From: Halalkalibacter oceani
GTDB taxonomy: Bacteria; Bacillota; Bacilli; Bacillales; Bacillaceae_D
Direction of reading: 5' to 3'
Length of the DNA stretch: 64,000 nt
NCBI RefSeq assembly: GCF_023715705.1
Contig: NZ_JAMBOS010000005.1
Coordinates: 62,001 to 126,000 of the forward strand
Shown: positions 55,155 to 63,058 of the stretch, in pieces
Layout: the number at the start of each line of letters is the position of its first letter
Numbering within the stretch: the stretch's first letter is position 1
Notes under the pieces: generated by a model
Told to the model about the DNA's origin: nothing
The model's database searches: none
What the model saw: the letters and a program-made list of their open reading frames with translations, nothing else
Program-made: the position numbers and the translations under genes

Positions 55155-57011
55155 TTACTCCGAAATATGTTTAATTTTCCGCCATAATGTCGAACGGTTT
55201 ATTCCAAGTCTTCTAGCCGCCTTCGATTGATTGTATTCCTCCTGCTTCAAAACGGCTAAAATGACTTCCTGCTCGATTTCGTGCAACGTTTTATTGGCCA
55301 GTTGAAGTCCTGGTGTTTCCCGGACCTTCTCGGTTTCTTGTTCCCTCAGCTTATGCAAAAGCGCTTGAACCTCTTTTTTCTCGATAAAAGGACCGTCACT
55401 CATCAAACACATTTGCTCAATGACATGTTTCAGCTGCCGGATGTTTCCAGGCCATTGAAATGTTTTCAACTCATTTAATACGGTTTCTCGTAATCCGGAG
55501 ATTTGTTTCCCCATCGACGTGTTGCAGGAAGCAATGAAGATTCTGATCAAATCATCAAGATCGTCCATCCGCTCCCGTAATGGCGGCACCTTCAACGTAA
55601 ATCCGTTTAAAGCGTGGTAAAAATCATCACGGAATCGGCCGTCACGCAAATACGCTTCCAGTGGCTGGCGATGAGCCGCGATAAAGCGGATATCGACCGG
55701 GAACGATTCGGTTTCCTGAAACCGGTTCATCCGTCCTGAGATTAAAACGAGCAGCAGCTTGCTTTGAATGCTCGGCGGCATCGAGCCAATCGCATCAATA
55801 AAGATCGTTCCTTTATGCGCCGTTTCAAGCGCTCCTTTATGTCCATTTACTCCCGGGATGCCAAAGAGTTCCCGTTCCAGCTGCCCTTCTGAATAGGCCT
55901 CACAATTAATGAAGACATACGGCCCCTGAGCCCGCTCACTATTATTATGAATCGCCTGGGCGAGACTATCCTTTCCGACTCCCGGTTCCCCGTAAATAAT
56001 GACCGGTAAATCGGAGCGGCTGATTTTCTTTGCCACTGTAATAAGCTGATGCATGCTTTCCGAACGCGCAACGAGAGAGCTGAAATGAAAGTAGGCCGAA
56101 TGCTCCTGTGTTTGTTCCGTCAACTTTCGCTTTTCCTCCTTCATGATCAAAGCGAACCCCTCAGAAGATCCATCATCAGACAGCTCGACTTTTCTCCATC
56201 TGATGCAGCTGCTATCGAACTCTTCATATACTTCCTTAGCAGCTTCATCTTCTGTCTCAATTAGATCGTTCAACCTAGGCACAAGCTCGCTCAGCTTGCC
56301 GACATTCAACTGACCGGCTTCCTCAACAAGGCGAAAGCGCTTTCTAGCCGTTTCATTCGAAAAAATGCATTGCCCTTCTTCATCAAATACAAGAACGCCA
56401 TCATCGATATAATGAAAAACCTGCTCGATCTTCTTCAAGTTTTCCTTTTCTTTTTGCATATAGTAGACCGTTTGCTCGGCATTCATAATCGTTTCAACGA
56501 CCGCTTCTTTCCCCGAGGAGATCAAGATGCCCTGTATACCGAACTTTGCAGCAGTCGTTGTCGAAATCACATCGCCAATAATAACCTGAACCCCTTCGTT
56601 GGAAGCCCTTTCAATTTCACCTTCAATTTCTCCTTCTTCCAGGATTGGATAAAAGGTTAAATCCATATTAAGCAATTTTCCGATCATATTCGCGCCCGGG
56701 ATTTTGTTCAAATAGGTCATCATCCCGATTTTACCACTATAGCCGTTCAGCAATGTCAACGTTCGTAAAATATCATAACCCGTCATCTGCACTTCCAAGA
56801 CAGGTATCGAAAAATGCTTGCGCAAAAGCTTGGCCGTCGCCCCGCGGCTAATAATCGCATCATACTGGCGGTGTTCAACCGAACGGGCAATCGCCAGGCC
56901 GTCATATAAATTCCCGACGAAAATGTCTAAATCTTTTTTTAACTCCTTGTTCACTTCAAGAAAGAGATCCTTCAACCCGACATAAGGTGAGATCACTAAG
57001 ATTTTACACAA
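55155..57011 (-). CDS. PrpR-type AAA+ regulator lacking the GAFTGA loop
   Basis: A 618-residue regulator. Order: PrpR N-terminal sensory domain (about 1-180, KILVISPYVGLKDLF), a PAS domain (about 195-290, GVLVFDEEGQCIFSN), AAA+ domain with Walker A GEPGVGKDS at 341-349, then a Fis-type helix-turn-helix at the C-terminus (NQSKAARRLGINRSTLWRKI). Two departures from sigma-54 activators are clear: the L1 loop after ELFG is reduced to IPGVNGHKGAL with no GAFTGA, and Walker B reads TIFIDAIG with Ala in place of the catalytic Glu. I chose TTG at 57011 after GGGGGAG; it gives the PrpR start. The protein may act on sigma-A promoters like TyrR. Confidence 0.87.
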   Translation of the reverse strand: MCKILVISPYVGLKDLFLEVNKELKKDLDIFVGNLYDGLAIARSVEHRQYDAIISRGATAKLLRKHFSIPVLEVQMTGYDILRTLTLLNGYSGKIGMMTYLNKIPGANMIGKLLNMDLTFYPILEEGEIEGEIERASNEGVQVIIGDVISTTTAAKFGIQGILISSGKEAVVETIMNAEQTVYYMQKEKENLKKIEQVFHYIDDGVLVFDEEGQCIFSNETARKRFRLVEEAGQLNVGKLSELVPRLNDLIETEDEAAKEVYEEFDSSCIRWRKVELSDDGSSEGFALIMKEEKRKLTEQTQEHSAYFHFSSLVARSESMHQLITVAKKISRSDLPVIIYGEPGVGKDSLAQAIHNNSERAQGPYVFINCEAYSEGQLERELFGIPGVNGHKGALETAHKGTIFIDAIGSMPPSIQSKLLLVLISGRMNRFQETESFPVDIRFIAAHRQPLEAYLRDGRFRDDFYHALNGFTLKVPPLRERMDDLDDLIRIFIASCNTSMGKQISGLRETVLNELKTFQWPGNIRQLKHVIEQMCLMSDGPFIEKKEVQALLHKLREQETEKVRETPGLQLANKTLHEIEQEVILAVLKQEEYNQSKAARRLGINRSTLWRKIKHISE

Positions 57012-57029
57012 TCTAACTCCCCCAATTCT

Positions 57030-57078
57030 TGTTGCAATATTAATCAGATTGTATAGAATAATTTCATTTATTGCAACA
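57030..57078 (-). promoter_or_regulatory. PrpR-type regulator promoter with two inverted TTGCAAC half-sites
   Basis: TGTTGCAAT (57030-57038) and ATTGCAACA (57070-57078) are a perfect 9-base inverted pair. Between them lies a sigma-A promoter: -35 TTGCAA (57071-57076) within one half-site, 17-base spacer, -10 TACAAT (57048-57053). This suits autoregulation. Confidence 0.6.
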
Positions 57079-57127
57079 CTATCTGGCAAAATTCTCTCAA
57101 GGAAGCGTCGGAAGAAGAAAAGGGACA

Positions 57128-57160
57128 CGGGCAAATGGTTGTCTAACCCCGTTTGCCCGG
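57128..57160 (-). terminator. Terminator of the anti-sigma factor gene
   Basis: CGGGCAAACGGG with partner CCATTTGCCCG on the minus strand and a TTTTC tail, about 80 bases after the gene stop. Confidence 0.65.
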
Positions 57161-57236
57161 CCCCTATGTATTCTCACATTCTTCTGGTGCTGCAACTTGA
57201 AATGAACATACCACGTTCATCACTGGACCTTTTTTT

Positions 57237-58394
57237 CTATCGGCCTTCCCAATTCCAAAAAGCGACTTCATCAACTTCTAACTCTGAGACCCATGCTTCA
57301 TCCCGCAGCTGTAATAGTTCCTTTGTCGGGCCCGTGATAACCGCTCCATAGTGCTGAAATCCATTTTCATCGAGGTACTCAATCCGTTCAGCCAGTCGAA
57401 GCCTGTCAAACACTAAATTGTTAGCTTTACGCTCATACTGCTCCAGAAAAGCTAATGTCTTCATAAATTGCTGCTGCAATACGCTTTGATCACCACCCTC
57501 ATATCCTGGTGAAGATGCGCTTTCTGTTACGATGCTTCCTCCGAACCATCCACTCGCTTCTTCCTTTCTCTCTGTGACAATAAAATCATCATCATGCCAG
57601 ATCGGGAAGCTCGGAAAACCAATCGGTTCAAAAATGATTCCTTCAGTACGTTCATTTAATTCAATTCCAGTATCAACAGCGAGCCATAGTAGATCCATGT
57701 TTTTCCCTTCAAATGCATCCAGCACTTCATTTGTTTCCAGTAGCTCAGAAAAAGAGACATAAGCAGAAATGACTGTTCCTTCTGGCAGCTCCTCCAGCTG
57801 CGCCCAATCGGCCATTCCTCTTGGACCTGCTCCTGGATAAGTAAATGCCGGCCAATCCTGTGATACTCTCCCGTACTTCTGCTCCTCCGGTACAGCCATT
57901 AACGAAAAAAGGAAATTCACTTTCATTTCTCCGACAATTATTTGATCATGACCTACCATTTTATTTAGATTTCTTGTCGCCTCTAATCCAAAGTAAGCCT
58001 TTGTGCTCGTACTTGTTCTTCCGAGATAGCCATATGGATTTGTAACCGTAAGCGTGTGGTCAATAATATTACGATACAGATCAACTCGGTCAGGTTTTCC
58101 CCACGAGTAATAAAACGCCGTAAAAATCCCGGACAAGATGGTGAACACGATAAACAATGAGAGCGCCACTAACGCTGTTTGAATTCTCGCTTTCCATTTT
58201 CCACGTCTTAAAATTTTCTTCTGCCTCTTATCATGAGCGGCATCGGTTTTTGTGCCCCTTTGCTCGTCAGCCTCATGCAAAAATTCCTGGTATGTTTCCA
58301 ATTTATCCAACTCTTTTTCAAATTCGTCCAATTCCGCTTCAGCTAATTCTCCCTTTTCATATGCTTCAAGCTTTCGTTTAAATTCATCGCTCAT
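57237..58394 (-). CDS. Anti-sigma factor, YhdL-like sigma regulator
   Basis: A 385-residue membrane protein with a short cytoplasmic N-terminal region (about 1-75, sigma-factor-regulator N domain), one transmembrane segment (about 78-98, LVALSLFIVFTILSGIFTAF) and a large extracytoplasmic sigma-factor-regulator C domain. The layout matches YhdL, the anti-SigM factor of B. subtilis. It overlaps the sigma factor gene by 11 bases, the usual sign of a co-translated anti-sigma factor. Confidence 0.85.
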   Translation of the reverse strand: MSDEFKRKLEAYEKGELAEAELDEFEKELDKLETYQEFLHEADEQRGTKTDAAHDKRQKKILRRGKWKARIQTALVALSLFIVFTILSGIFTAFYYSWGKPDRVDLYRNIIDHTLTVTNPYGYLGRTSTSTKAYFGLEATRNLNKMVGHDQIIVGEMKVNFLFSLMAVPEEQKYGRVSQDWPAFTYPGAGPRGMADWAQLEELPEGTVISAYVSFSELLETNEVLDAFEGKNMDLLWLAVDTGIELNERTEGIIFEPIGFPSFPIWHDDDFIVTERKEEASGWFGGSIVTESASSPGYEGGDQSVLQQQFMKTLAFLEQYERKANNLVFDRLRLAERIEYLDENGFQHYGAVITGPTKELLQLRDEAWVSELEVDEVAFWNWEGR

Positions 58395-58884
58395 GATCTC
58401 CCGCCTTTCTGCGCCTGATCGCCTGTCTTCCTCTGAACAGCAATACTTTGAAATGACTTTTTTGAATATGCATAATCTCTGCCGCCTCAGCTTGTGATAA
58501 CCCGTGGAAATCGTGGAGGAGCACCGCCGTTTTATGCTTCTCCGGTAAGCTGTCCAGCAGCGTAATGATCTCCTTGATTTCCTCCTTCGTAATAAGCGAC
58601 TCCAATAGGGCTCTTTTTTGGTCGAAGACCGTTGAGAAATAACCTTGCTCCTTGATCACCACTCGTTTCTGTTTTCGGTAATAGTCGATATAGGCTCGAT
58701 ATGCAACAGAAAACAACCAGGATTTAATCGCTTCCCCATCATAATGCTCAAGATGAAGATAGGCCCGAAAAAAAGTTTCCTGCACCAAATCTTCTGCTGT
58801 GTAATGATCATGACTAAGGGAGAACAGAAATCGGTAAATTTCTTGAAAATAATGTTGATAAAGACGATCAATAGATTCTTTCAT
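58384..58884 (-). CDS. ECF RNA polymerase sigma factor, SigM-like
   Basis: A 166-residue ECF sigma factor: region 2 DRLYQHYFQEIYRFLFSLS and DLVQETFFRAYLHLEHYD, region 4 TLLDSLPEKHKTAVLLHDFHGLSQAEAAEIMHI. Length and partner are like SigM. I chose the ATG at 58884 behind GAAGGGGGAG; the longer frame to 58962 codes for a hydrophobic extension unlike a sigma factor. I did not find a confident ECF autoregulatory promoter upstream. Confidence 0.88.
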   Translation of the reverse strand: MKESIDRLYQHYFQEIYRFLFSLSHDHYTAEDLVQETFFRAYLHLEHYDGEAIKSWLFSVAYRAYIDYYRKQKRVVIKEQGYFSTVFDQKRALLESLITKEEIKEIITLLDSLPEKHKTAVLLHDFHGLSQAEAAEIMHIQKSHFKVLLFRGRQAIRRRKAGDHER

Positions 58885-58994
58885 TGTCTCCCCCTTCATC
58901 ATTAAAACGAATAAAAGACCAAACGGTAACAGGAAATATAAAATCTCATTATAACTGATCACATCCCTTTAACATTTCTGTCATGATGTATTTT

Positions 58995-59047
58995 GCAAAA
59001 AAAGAAGCCGACCGCCAAAGGTGCTTCTCACCTTCGCGAACGACTTC
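58995..59047 (-). terminator. Terminator of the glxK-kdgT-larA operon
   Basis: GAAG-TCG-TCGC-AGGTG pairs with CACCTT-GGCG-CGGCTTC on the minus strand, followed by seven T residues. It begins 7 bases after the LarA stop. Confidence 0.88.
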
Positions 59048-59053
59048 TGCCAT

Positions 59054-60316
59054 TTATTCATTCACATATGGAATCGTTAATGGGCCGAGCGGGAGGACGG
59101 CGACCGTCATCTGCTCTCCGTATTTTTGCTTTAGTTGCTCGAGCGTTTGTTCAATGCTATTGGTCGGCGTGAGCATCGCGTCGGCCACATCCTGCTCGGA
59201 CAGCGTTGAATAGACATAGACATCAGCCCATACTTGGATTACGGCCTGCTTTTGCACTTGCCATTGGTCAAACATTTTAAACTCGGGATCATTAATCATA
59301 TCAAGAATTTCCTGCGGGCTTTTGCGCATCTTCAAAATCTCGCCGAAGTTGCCGTGATTCGGCAGCCCGTCCGCGCATTCCGACGCGCAAATAATCGTTC
59401 CGCCTTTCTTGACAATCTTATGGGCAGCACTCATCCCTTTTACAGCCTGATAAAGATTCTGATCGAGCGGATAGCCGGAATTTGAGGTAATGACTACATC
59501 AAAACGTTCCGGGCATTCAATCATCGTATGCTCCTTCACGTACGCACATCCGGCGTCGTGGGCTTCATATAGTTCACCGGCAAACACATTTGTAATTTCC
59601 TTTTCTTTATTTAACGTGACATTAAGCATAAAGTCAGGCTTGCAGAGGCTGTTTACCTCGCGCGTCATATCCTGGACAGGGTTATTTGTCATGTTCCCCC
59701 AGGTGGACAACGGGTCACCGATCATTCTTGCGTTATGAAAGGTCATGATCGTTTCGATCCCGGCGATGCCCGGCATAATTCCTTTTGGTCCACCTGAGAA
59801 GCCGGCAAAAAAGTGCGGCTCAATAAAGCCGGTGACAATTTTGAAATCGGCCTCGACGTATTCCTTGTTTAAATACACATCACAGCCAAAGCGGCTTTCT
59901 CCGACCTTTTTCAAGCTCTCTTTATCATGGCAGTGATTGTTAATGATGCGGATATTATCAACGACCCATTGCCCAAGCATTTGGACGAACTCTTCCTCTG
60001 TTTGGTCGCGATGCGTGCCCGTGCCATTAATCACAACAAAGTTCTCAAGCGGCACATGGGAAAGCTCTTTAATCAGCCACGGGACGAGCTTCTCATTTGG
60101 TGTTGGACGTGTAATATCGCTAATAACGATCGCCACTTTATCCGTTTCTTTGACCATCTCACGAAGCGGCGCCGTCCCGATCGGATTGCGTAAGGCTGAC
60201 AAAACAGCGGCCTCATCATCCTCGAGCTTAGGTATATCCTTCGGCTCCACGATTGTTGCTTCATCGGGCACAGTGATAGTCAACCCTTGTTTTCCGTACA
60301 ATAATGTCGTTTCCAT
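59054..60316 (-). CDS. LarA-type nickel-pincer hydroxyacid racemase/epimerase
   Basis: A 420-residue LarA-family protein. It keeps all cofactor and catalytic positions of Lactobacillus lactate racemase at a constant offset of about six: Asp67 in VISDITRPTPNEK, His102 in GTGTHR, His168 in IEPHFFAGFSGG, Lys178 in GGPKGIMPGIAG (covalent cofactor tether) and His194 in FHNARM (nickel ligand). The start is an ATG pair after GAGGG; I use the second (60316). Its operon partners are a KdgT permease and glycerate kinase, so a glycerate racemase or sugar-acid C2 epimerase fits better than lactate racemase. Confidence 0.9.
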   Translation of the reverse strand: METTLLYGKQGLTITVPDEATIVEPKDIPKLEDDEAAVLSALRNPIGTAPLREMVKETDKVAIVISDITRPTPNEKLVPWLIKELSHVPLENFVVINGTGTHRDQTEEEFVQMLGQWVVDNIRIINNHCHDKESLKKVGESRFGCDVYLNKEYVEADFKIVTGFIEPHFFAGFSGGPKGIMPGIAGIETIMTFHNARMIGDPLSTWGNMTNNPVQDMTREVNSLCKPDFMLNVTLNKEKEITNVFAGELYEAHDAGCAYVKEHTMIECPERFDVVITSNSGYPLDQNLYQAVKGMSAAHKIVKKGGTIICASECADGLPNHGNFGEILKMRKSPQEILDMINDPEFKMFDQWQVQKQAVIQVWADVYVYSTLSEQDVADAMLTPTNSIEQTLEQLKQKYGEQMTVAVLPLGPLTIPYVNE

Positions 60317-60375
60317 CATAAATCCCTCGTCTTTCATTATGTTGTTTTTCTTGTCTCACTTTAATATGGCGAAAT

Positions 60376-60402
60376 CCCCTGAAGTGTTATCCACCTCAGG
60401 GG
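60376..60402 (-). other. Intercistronic hairpin between kdgT and larA-type gene
   Basis: CCCCTGAAGTG with CACCTCAGGGG arms (one mismatch), no T tail. It may set differential expression within the operon. Confidence 0.5.
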
Positions 60403-60448
60403 CTGCCACCAATAAGGGCGCTTATCCCTTTCTTCACCTGTTATTATT

Positions 60449-61522
60449 CTACTCTTGCTTACCATCAATTCCTTTACTTCGTTGATATTTATCCATCAGA
60501 ATAACGGCAATTGGGCAGAGGACAGCTGTCGTAAGAGTCGCCAAGGAAATTTGAGCTGTCGCAATATTAACAATATCATGATAACTTTGCGCTTCCGCAG
60601 CCGACATCATCCCTGAGTTAGCGGCGACTGTGGCCGCGGCCGCAATTGCCGCAGGTGTCGCCGCCGCGTTCCCTGCCGTTGACGCTTCAGCGACCGGAGC
60701 AATTTGGCTCTTTTCTTTAAATAGCTTGAAGACGAGAATACCTACTCCCCCTGTCAGAACGACTGTCATAACACCAAGTAAAACCCCTGCTCCGACAACA
60801 TCCGGATTAAAGAAGTTTGCCAGGTTCATTCCGGCTCCCAAAGCAAAAGCGAAGAACGGTACTGGTAGCAACTCTCCCGGACGTAAGAAATCACGGATTT
60901 CAGGATCGAGATTCCCAAGTAACATCCCAATACCAATTGGTAACAGTACAGCGATGAAGGCAATAACAGGGAAACTTGACCCCATCATTCCAAGCGCCAT
61001 CAGCGTTAGAAACGGCCCATCATTCAAAGAAAGAACTGACACCGCGCCAACATCTGATCTGTTTCCATATTGTCCAGTTAAAGCAGCATACATCCCGCCA
61101 TTTCCATTCGTCATTGCCGCAATAATTGCGATTGTGGATAGGCCGAGCAGACCATTCATTGGATCAAAGAAATAACCAAAGAGTAAACCGACGGCAAGAC
61201 CTGTTAAGTACTTAGACGTCGTAAGCAAAATTCCTTTTTTTAATGCTCTTCCACCGACGCGCAAGTCCATCTGGCTTCCGGCACAAAACAGGAAGAGACC
61301 AATCAACGTCAATGCTCCTGTTTTAAACAGTTCTTCGGTAAAGCCACCGATCATCAGCATTTCATAGTTACCATCCGCATTCGGCGCCGCACCCAGCGCT
61401 TGAAGAATATTCATAATAAACGGGATATGCATCTGATCAATAGTATTAATCAGTGCCCCAAGCATCAAAGGGACAACCATCAGCCCACCCGGTACTTTTT
61501 CAATTGATTGTTTAATTCTCAT
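60449..61522 (-). CDS. kdgT: 2-keto-3-deoxygluconate permease (KdgT family)
   Basis: A 357-residue membrane protein with about ten hydrophobic segments. KdgT landmarks are KVPGGLMVVPLMLGALINT, GLFLFCAGSQMDLR, MTNGNGGMYAALTGQYG and SVLSLNDGPFLTLMALG. The Ala-rich cytoplasmic loop (about 283-305) is unusual. I chose the ATG at 61522 behind GGAG. Family members import 2-keto-3-deoxygluconate, but glycerate kinase and LarA alongside suggest another small acid. Confidence 0.9.
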   Translation of the reverse strand: MRIKQSIEKVPGGLMVVPLMLGALINTIDQMHIPFIMNILQALGAAPNADGNYEMLMIGGFTEELFKTGALTLIGLFLFCAGSQMDLRVGGRALKKGILLTTSKYLTGLAVGLLFGYFFDPMNGLLGLSTIAIIAAMTNGNGGMYAALTGQYGNRSDVGAVSVLSLNDGPFLTLMALGMMGSSFPVIAFIAVLLPIGIGMLLGNLDPEIRDFLRPGELLPVPFFAFALGAGMNLANFFNPDVVGAGVLLGVMTVVLTGGVGILVFKLFKEKSQIAPVAEASTAGNAAATPAAIAAAATVAANSGMMSAAEAQSYHDIVNIATAQISLATLTTAVLCPIAVILMDKYQRSKGIDGKQE

Positions 61523-61545
61523 CTTTCTCACTCCTGTCTTCTTAA

Positions 61546-62679
61546 TTATTGATTGGGATACATCGTCCGTATCACTTGCTCCGCTTTTTGCTGGAGCAGC
61601 TGTTCAGCCTTGTTCATCGCATCAGCCAGTGACATCGGTCCATTGACGATACTGTGCACGCTTTGAATCCCGTACTGGTAAAGCTCCTCGATGCCTTTTC
61701 CAATTGAACCGGCAAAGGCAACTGTCGGAATCCCGTGCTTCTGCGCCGCCTGGGCGACCCCCATCGGTGTTTTCCCTGAGGCTGTCTGATAATCAATCTG
61801 CCCTTCGCCAGTTATCACGACATCGGCTCCGGCAAGCGCTTCCTCTAGTCCGGTATATTCAATGACAATGTCGATTCCCCGTCTCATTTCCGCGGAAAAG
61901 AACGCCTGAAACGCTCCGCCAATCCCGCCTGCCGCTCCTGCACCGGCCTTGTTATGAAGGGCGATCCCTGTTTGGGCTTCGACAAGATCAGCCCAGTGAG
62001 ACAGCTTTTTATCGAGAATCTCCACCATCTCAGGTGTCGCTCCTTTTTGCGGGCCAAATATGTGAGACGCTCCCGTTGGACCAATGAGCGGATTCTGAAC
62101 ATCACAGGCCAGCAGAAAAGTTGAATCTGTAATTCGCTCGTCAAACTCCCGGTCGTCTATCGTAGCAATTTGATCCAGCTCGCCGCCGCCAAAACCGACC
62201 TCATGACCATCCTTCGTTAAAAGCTTCATCCCGAGCGCCTGCAGCATGCCACTACCGCCATCATTCGTCGCGCTTCCTCCCACCGCTAAAATAAATTCAC
62301 GGCAGCCGGCATCGAGCGCAGCTTTAATGAGCTGACCCGTGCCGAATGTAGTCGCTTTCATCGGATCCCTTCGTTCGGGAGGGATAAGATATAAACCGGA
62401 CGCATCGGCCATTTCAATGACACATGTCCTTCCGTCCCCAAGCTGACCGTACGCGGCGCGGACTGGATCTCCTAAAGGCCCTGTTACTTCAAGCTCAACT
62501 TTTTTTCCACCTGTGGCCGCGACAAGGCTGTCCATCGTGCCCTCTCCTCCATCGGCGACAGGAATTAATACAGTTTCCGCCTCCGGGAGATACTGTTTAA
62601 TGCCTTTTTCAATTGCTTTGGCGGCTCCCATCGCGGAAACGCTGCCTTTAAATGAATCCGGCGCGACAATGACTTTCAT
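61546..62679 (-). CDS. glxK: Glycerate kinase
   Basis: A 377-residue GlxK/GarK-family glycerate 2-kinase: VIVAPDSFKGSVSAMGAAKAIEKG at the N-terminus, PVADGGEGTMDSLVAAT, LAVGGSATNDGGSGMLQALG and TGEGQIDYQTASGKTPMGVAQ are conserved. It makes 2-phosphoglycerate, which feeds glycolysis. It heads the operon with KdgT and LarA, and its leader carries two cre sites. Confidence 0.96.
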   Translation of the reverse strand: MKVIVAPDSFKGSVSAMGAAKAIEKGIKQYLPEAETVLIPVADGGEGTMDSLVAATGGKKVELEVTGPLGDPVRAAYGQLGDGRTCVIEMADASGLYLIPPERRDPMKATTFGTGQLIKAALDAGCREFILAVGGSATNDGGSGMLQALGMKLLTKDGHEVGFGGGELDQIATIDDREFDERITDSTFLLACDVQNPLIGPTGASHIFGPQKGATPEMVEILDKKLSHWADLVEAQTGIALHNKAGAGAAGGIGGAFQAFFSAEMRRGIDIVIEYTGLEEALAGADVVITGEGQIDYQTASGKTPMGVAQAAQKHGIPTVAFAGSIGKGIEELYQYGIQSVHSIVNGPMSLADAMNKAEQLLQQKAEQVIRTMYPNQ

Positions 62680-62696
62680 CTCTCCACCCCCACAGA

Positions 62697-62710
62697 AGAT
62701 AACGCTTTCA
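62697..62710 (-). promoter_or_regulatory. CcpA (cre) site in the glxK leader
   Basis: Minus strand TGAAAGCGTTATCT matches the cre consensus at 13 of 14 positions. It lies about 20 bases before the glxK start, where binding would block elongation. Confidence 0.7.
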
Positions 62711-62759
62711 AAGATTTGACTTTATATTCAAATTACTTTCCTCTTGATTAGTTTTCATT

Positions 62760-62773
62760 ATACAGCGTTTACA
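62760..62773 (-). promoter_or_regulatory. CcpA (cre) site overlapping the glxK promoter
   Basis: Minus strand TGTAAACGCTGTAT followed by AAT; the site overlaps a -10 TATAAT. Together with the site 60 bases downstream it predicts catabolite repression of the operon. Confidence 0.65.
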
Positions 62774-62779
62774 TCAATA

Positions 62780-62901
62780 AATCTTCGTGTTCTGTGCACA
62801 AAAAAAAGTCGTTTTTTGTTGTCTTTTTTAGGCGAAACACCTAAAATGAAATGGCTAGAAACATCCGAAGCCATTGAAAAACTTCCTTTTTCGCAATTTA
62901 A
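62780..62901. other. Intergenic stretch between the glxK promoter and repeat B
   Basis: The glxK and cdaR genes diverge here. No gene was seen; the upstream half of the 379-base gap holds the glxK promoter, the right half is repeat B and the cdaR leader. Confidence 0.4.
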
Positions 62902-63035
62902 AGAAGAGTAATGGCTCCGCGTTGCGCCTTGCTTCGACAAACCCATTCGTAGCCAGGCTTTCAAAATCAGGCAACGGCTACGCTCATTACGAAAAAAGCT
63001 GCTGCAAAAGTGAAAATCGTACTTTTTCAGCAGCT
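62902..63035 (+). repeat. Dispersed intergenic repeat, copy B
   Basis: Matches 7465-7604 in opposite orientation; it ends in the AAGCTGCTG...CAGCAGCTT hairpin just before the cdaR ribosome site. In the minus direction the hairpin has a six-T tail and could stop transcription towards glxK, so it may insulate the two divergent genes. Confidence 0.8.
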
Positions 63036-63058
63036 TTGAAACATCCGAGGTGGTTACT

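Noticed and set aside
57060-57100. Possible sigma-54 (-24/-12) promoter near TTGCCAGATAGTGTTGCAAT
   Set aside because: The upstream element is GCCAGA and not TGGCAC, and a well-spaced sigma-A promoter explains the region better.
59054-60316. Lactate racemase as the specific activity
   Set aside because: Motifs fit the whole LarA superfamily and the operon contains glycerate kinase and KdgT, not lactate genes.
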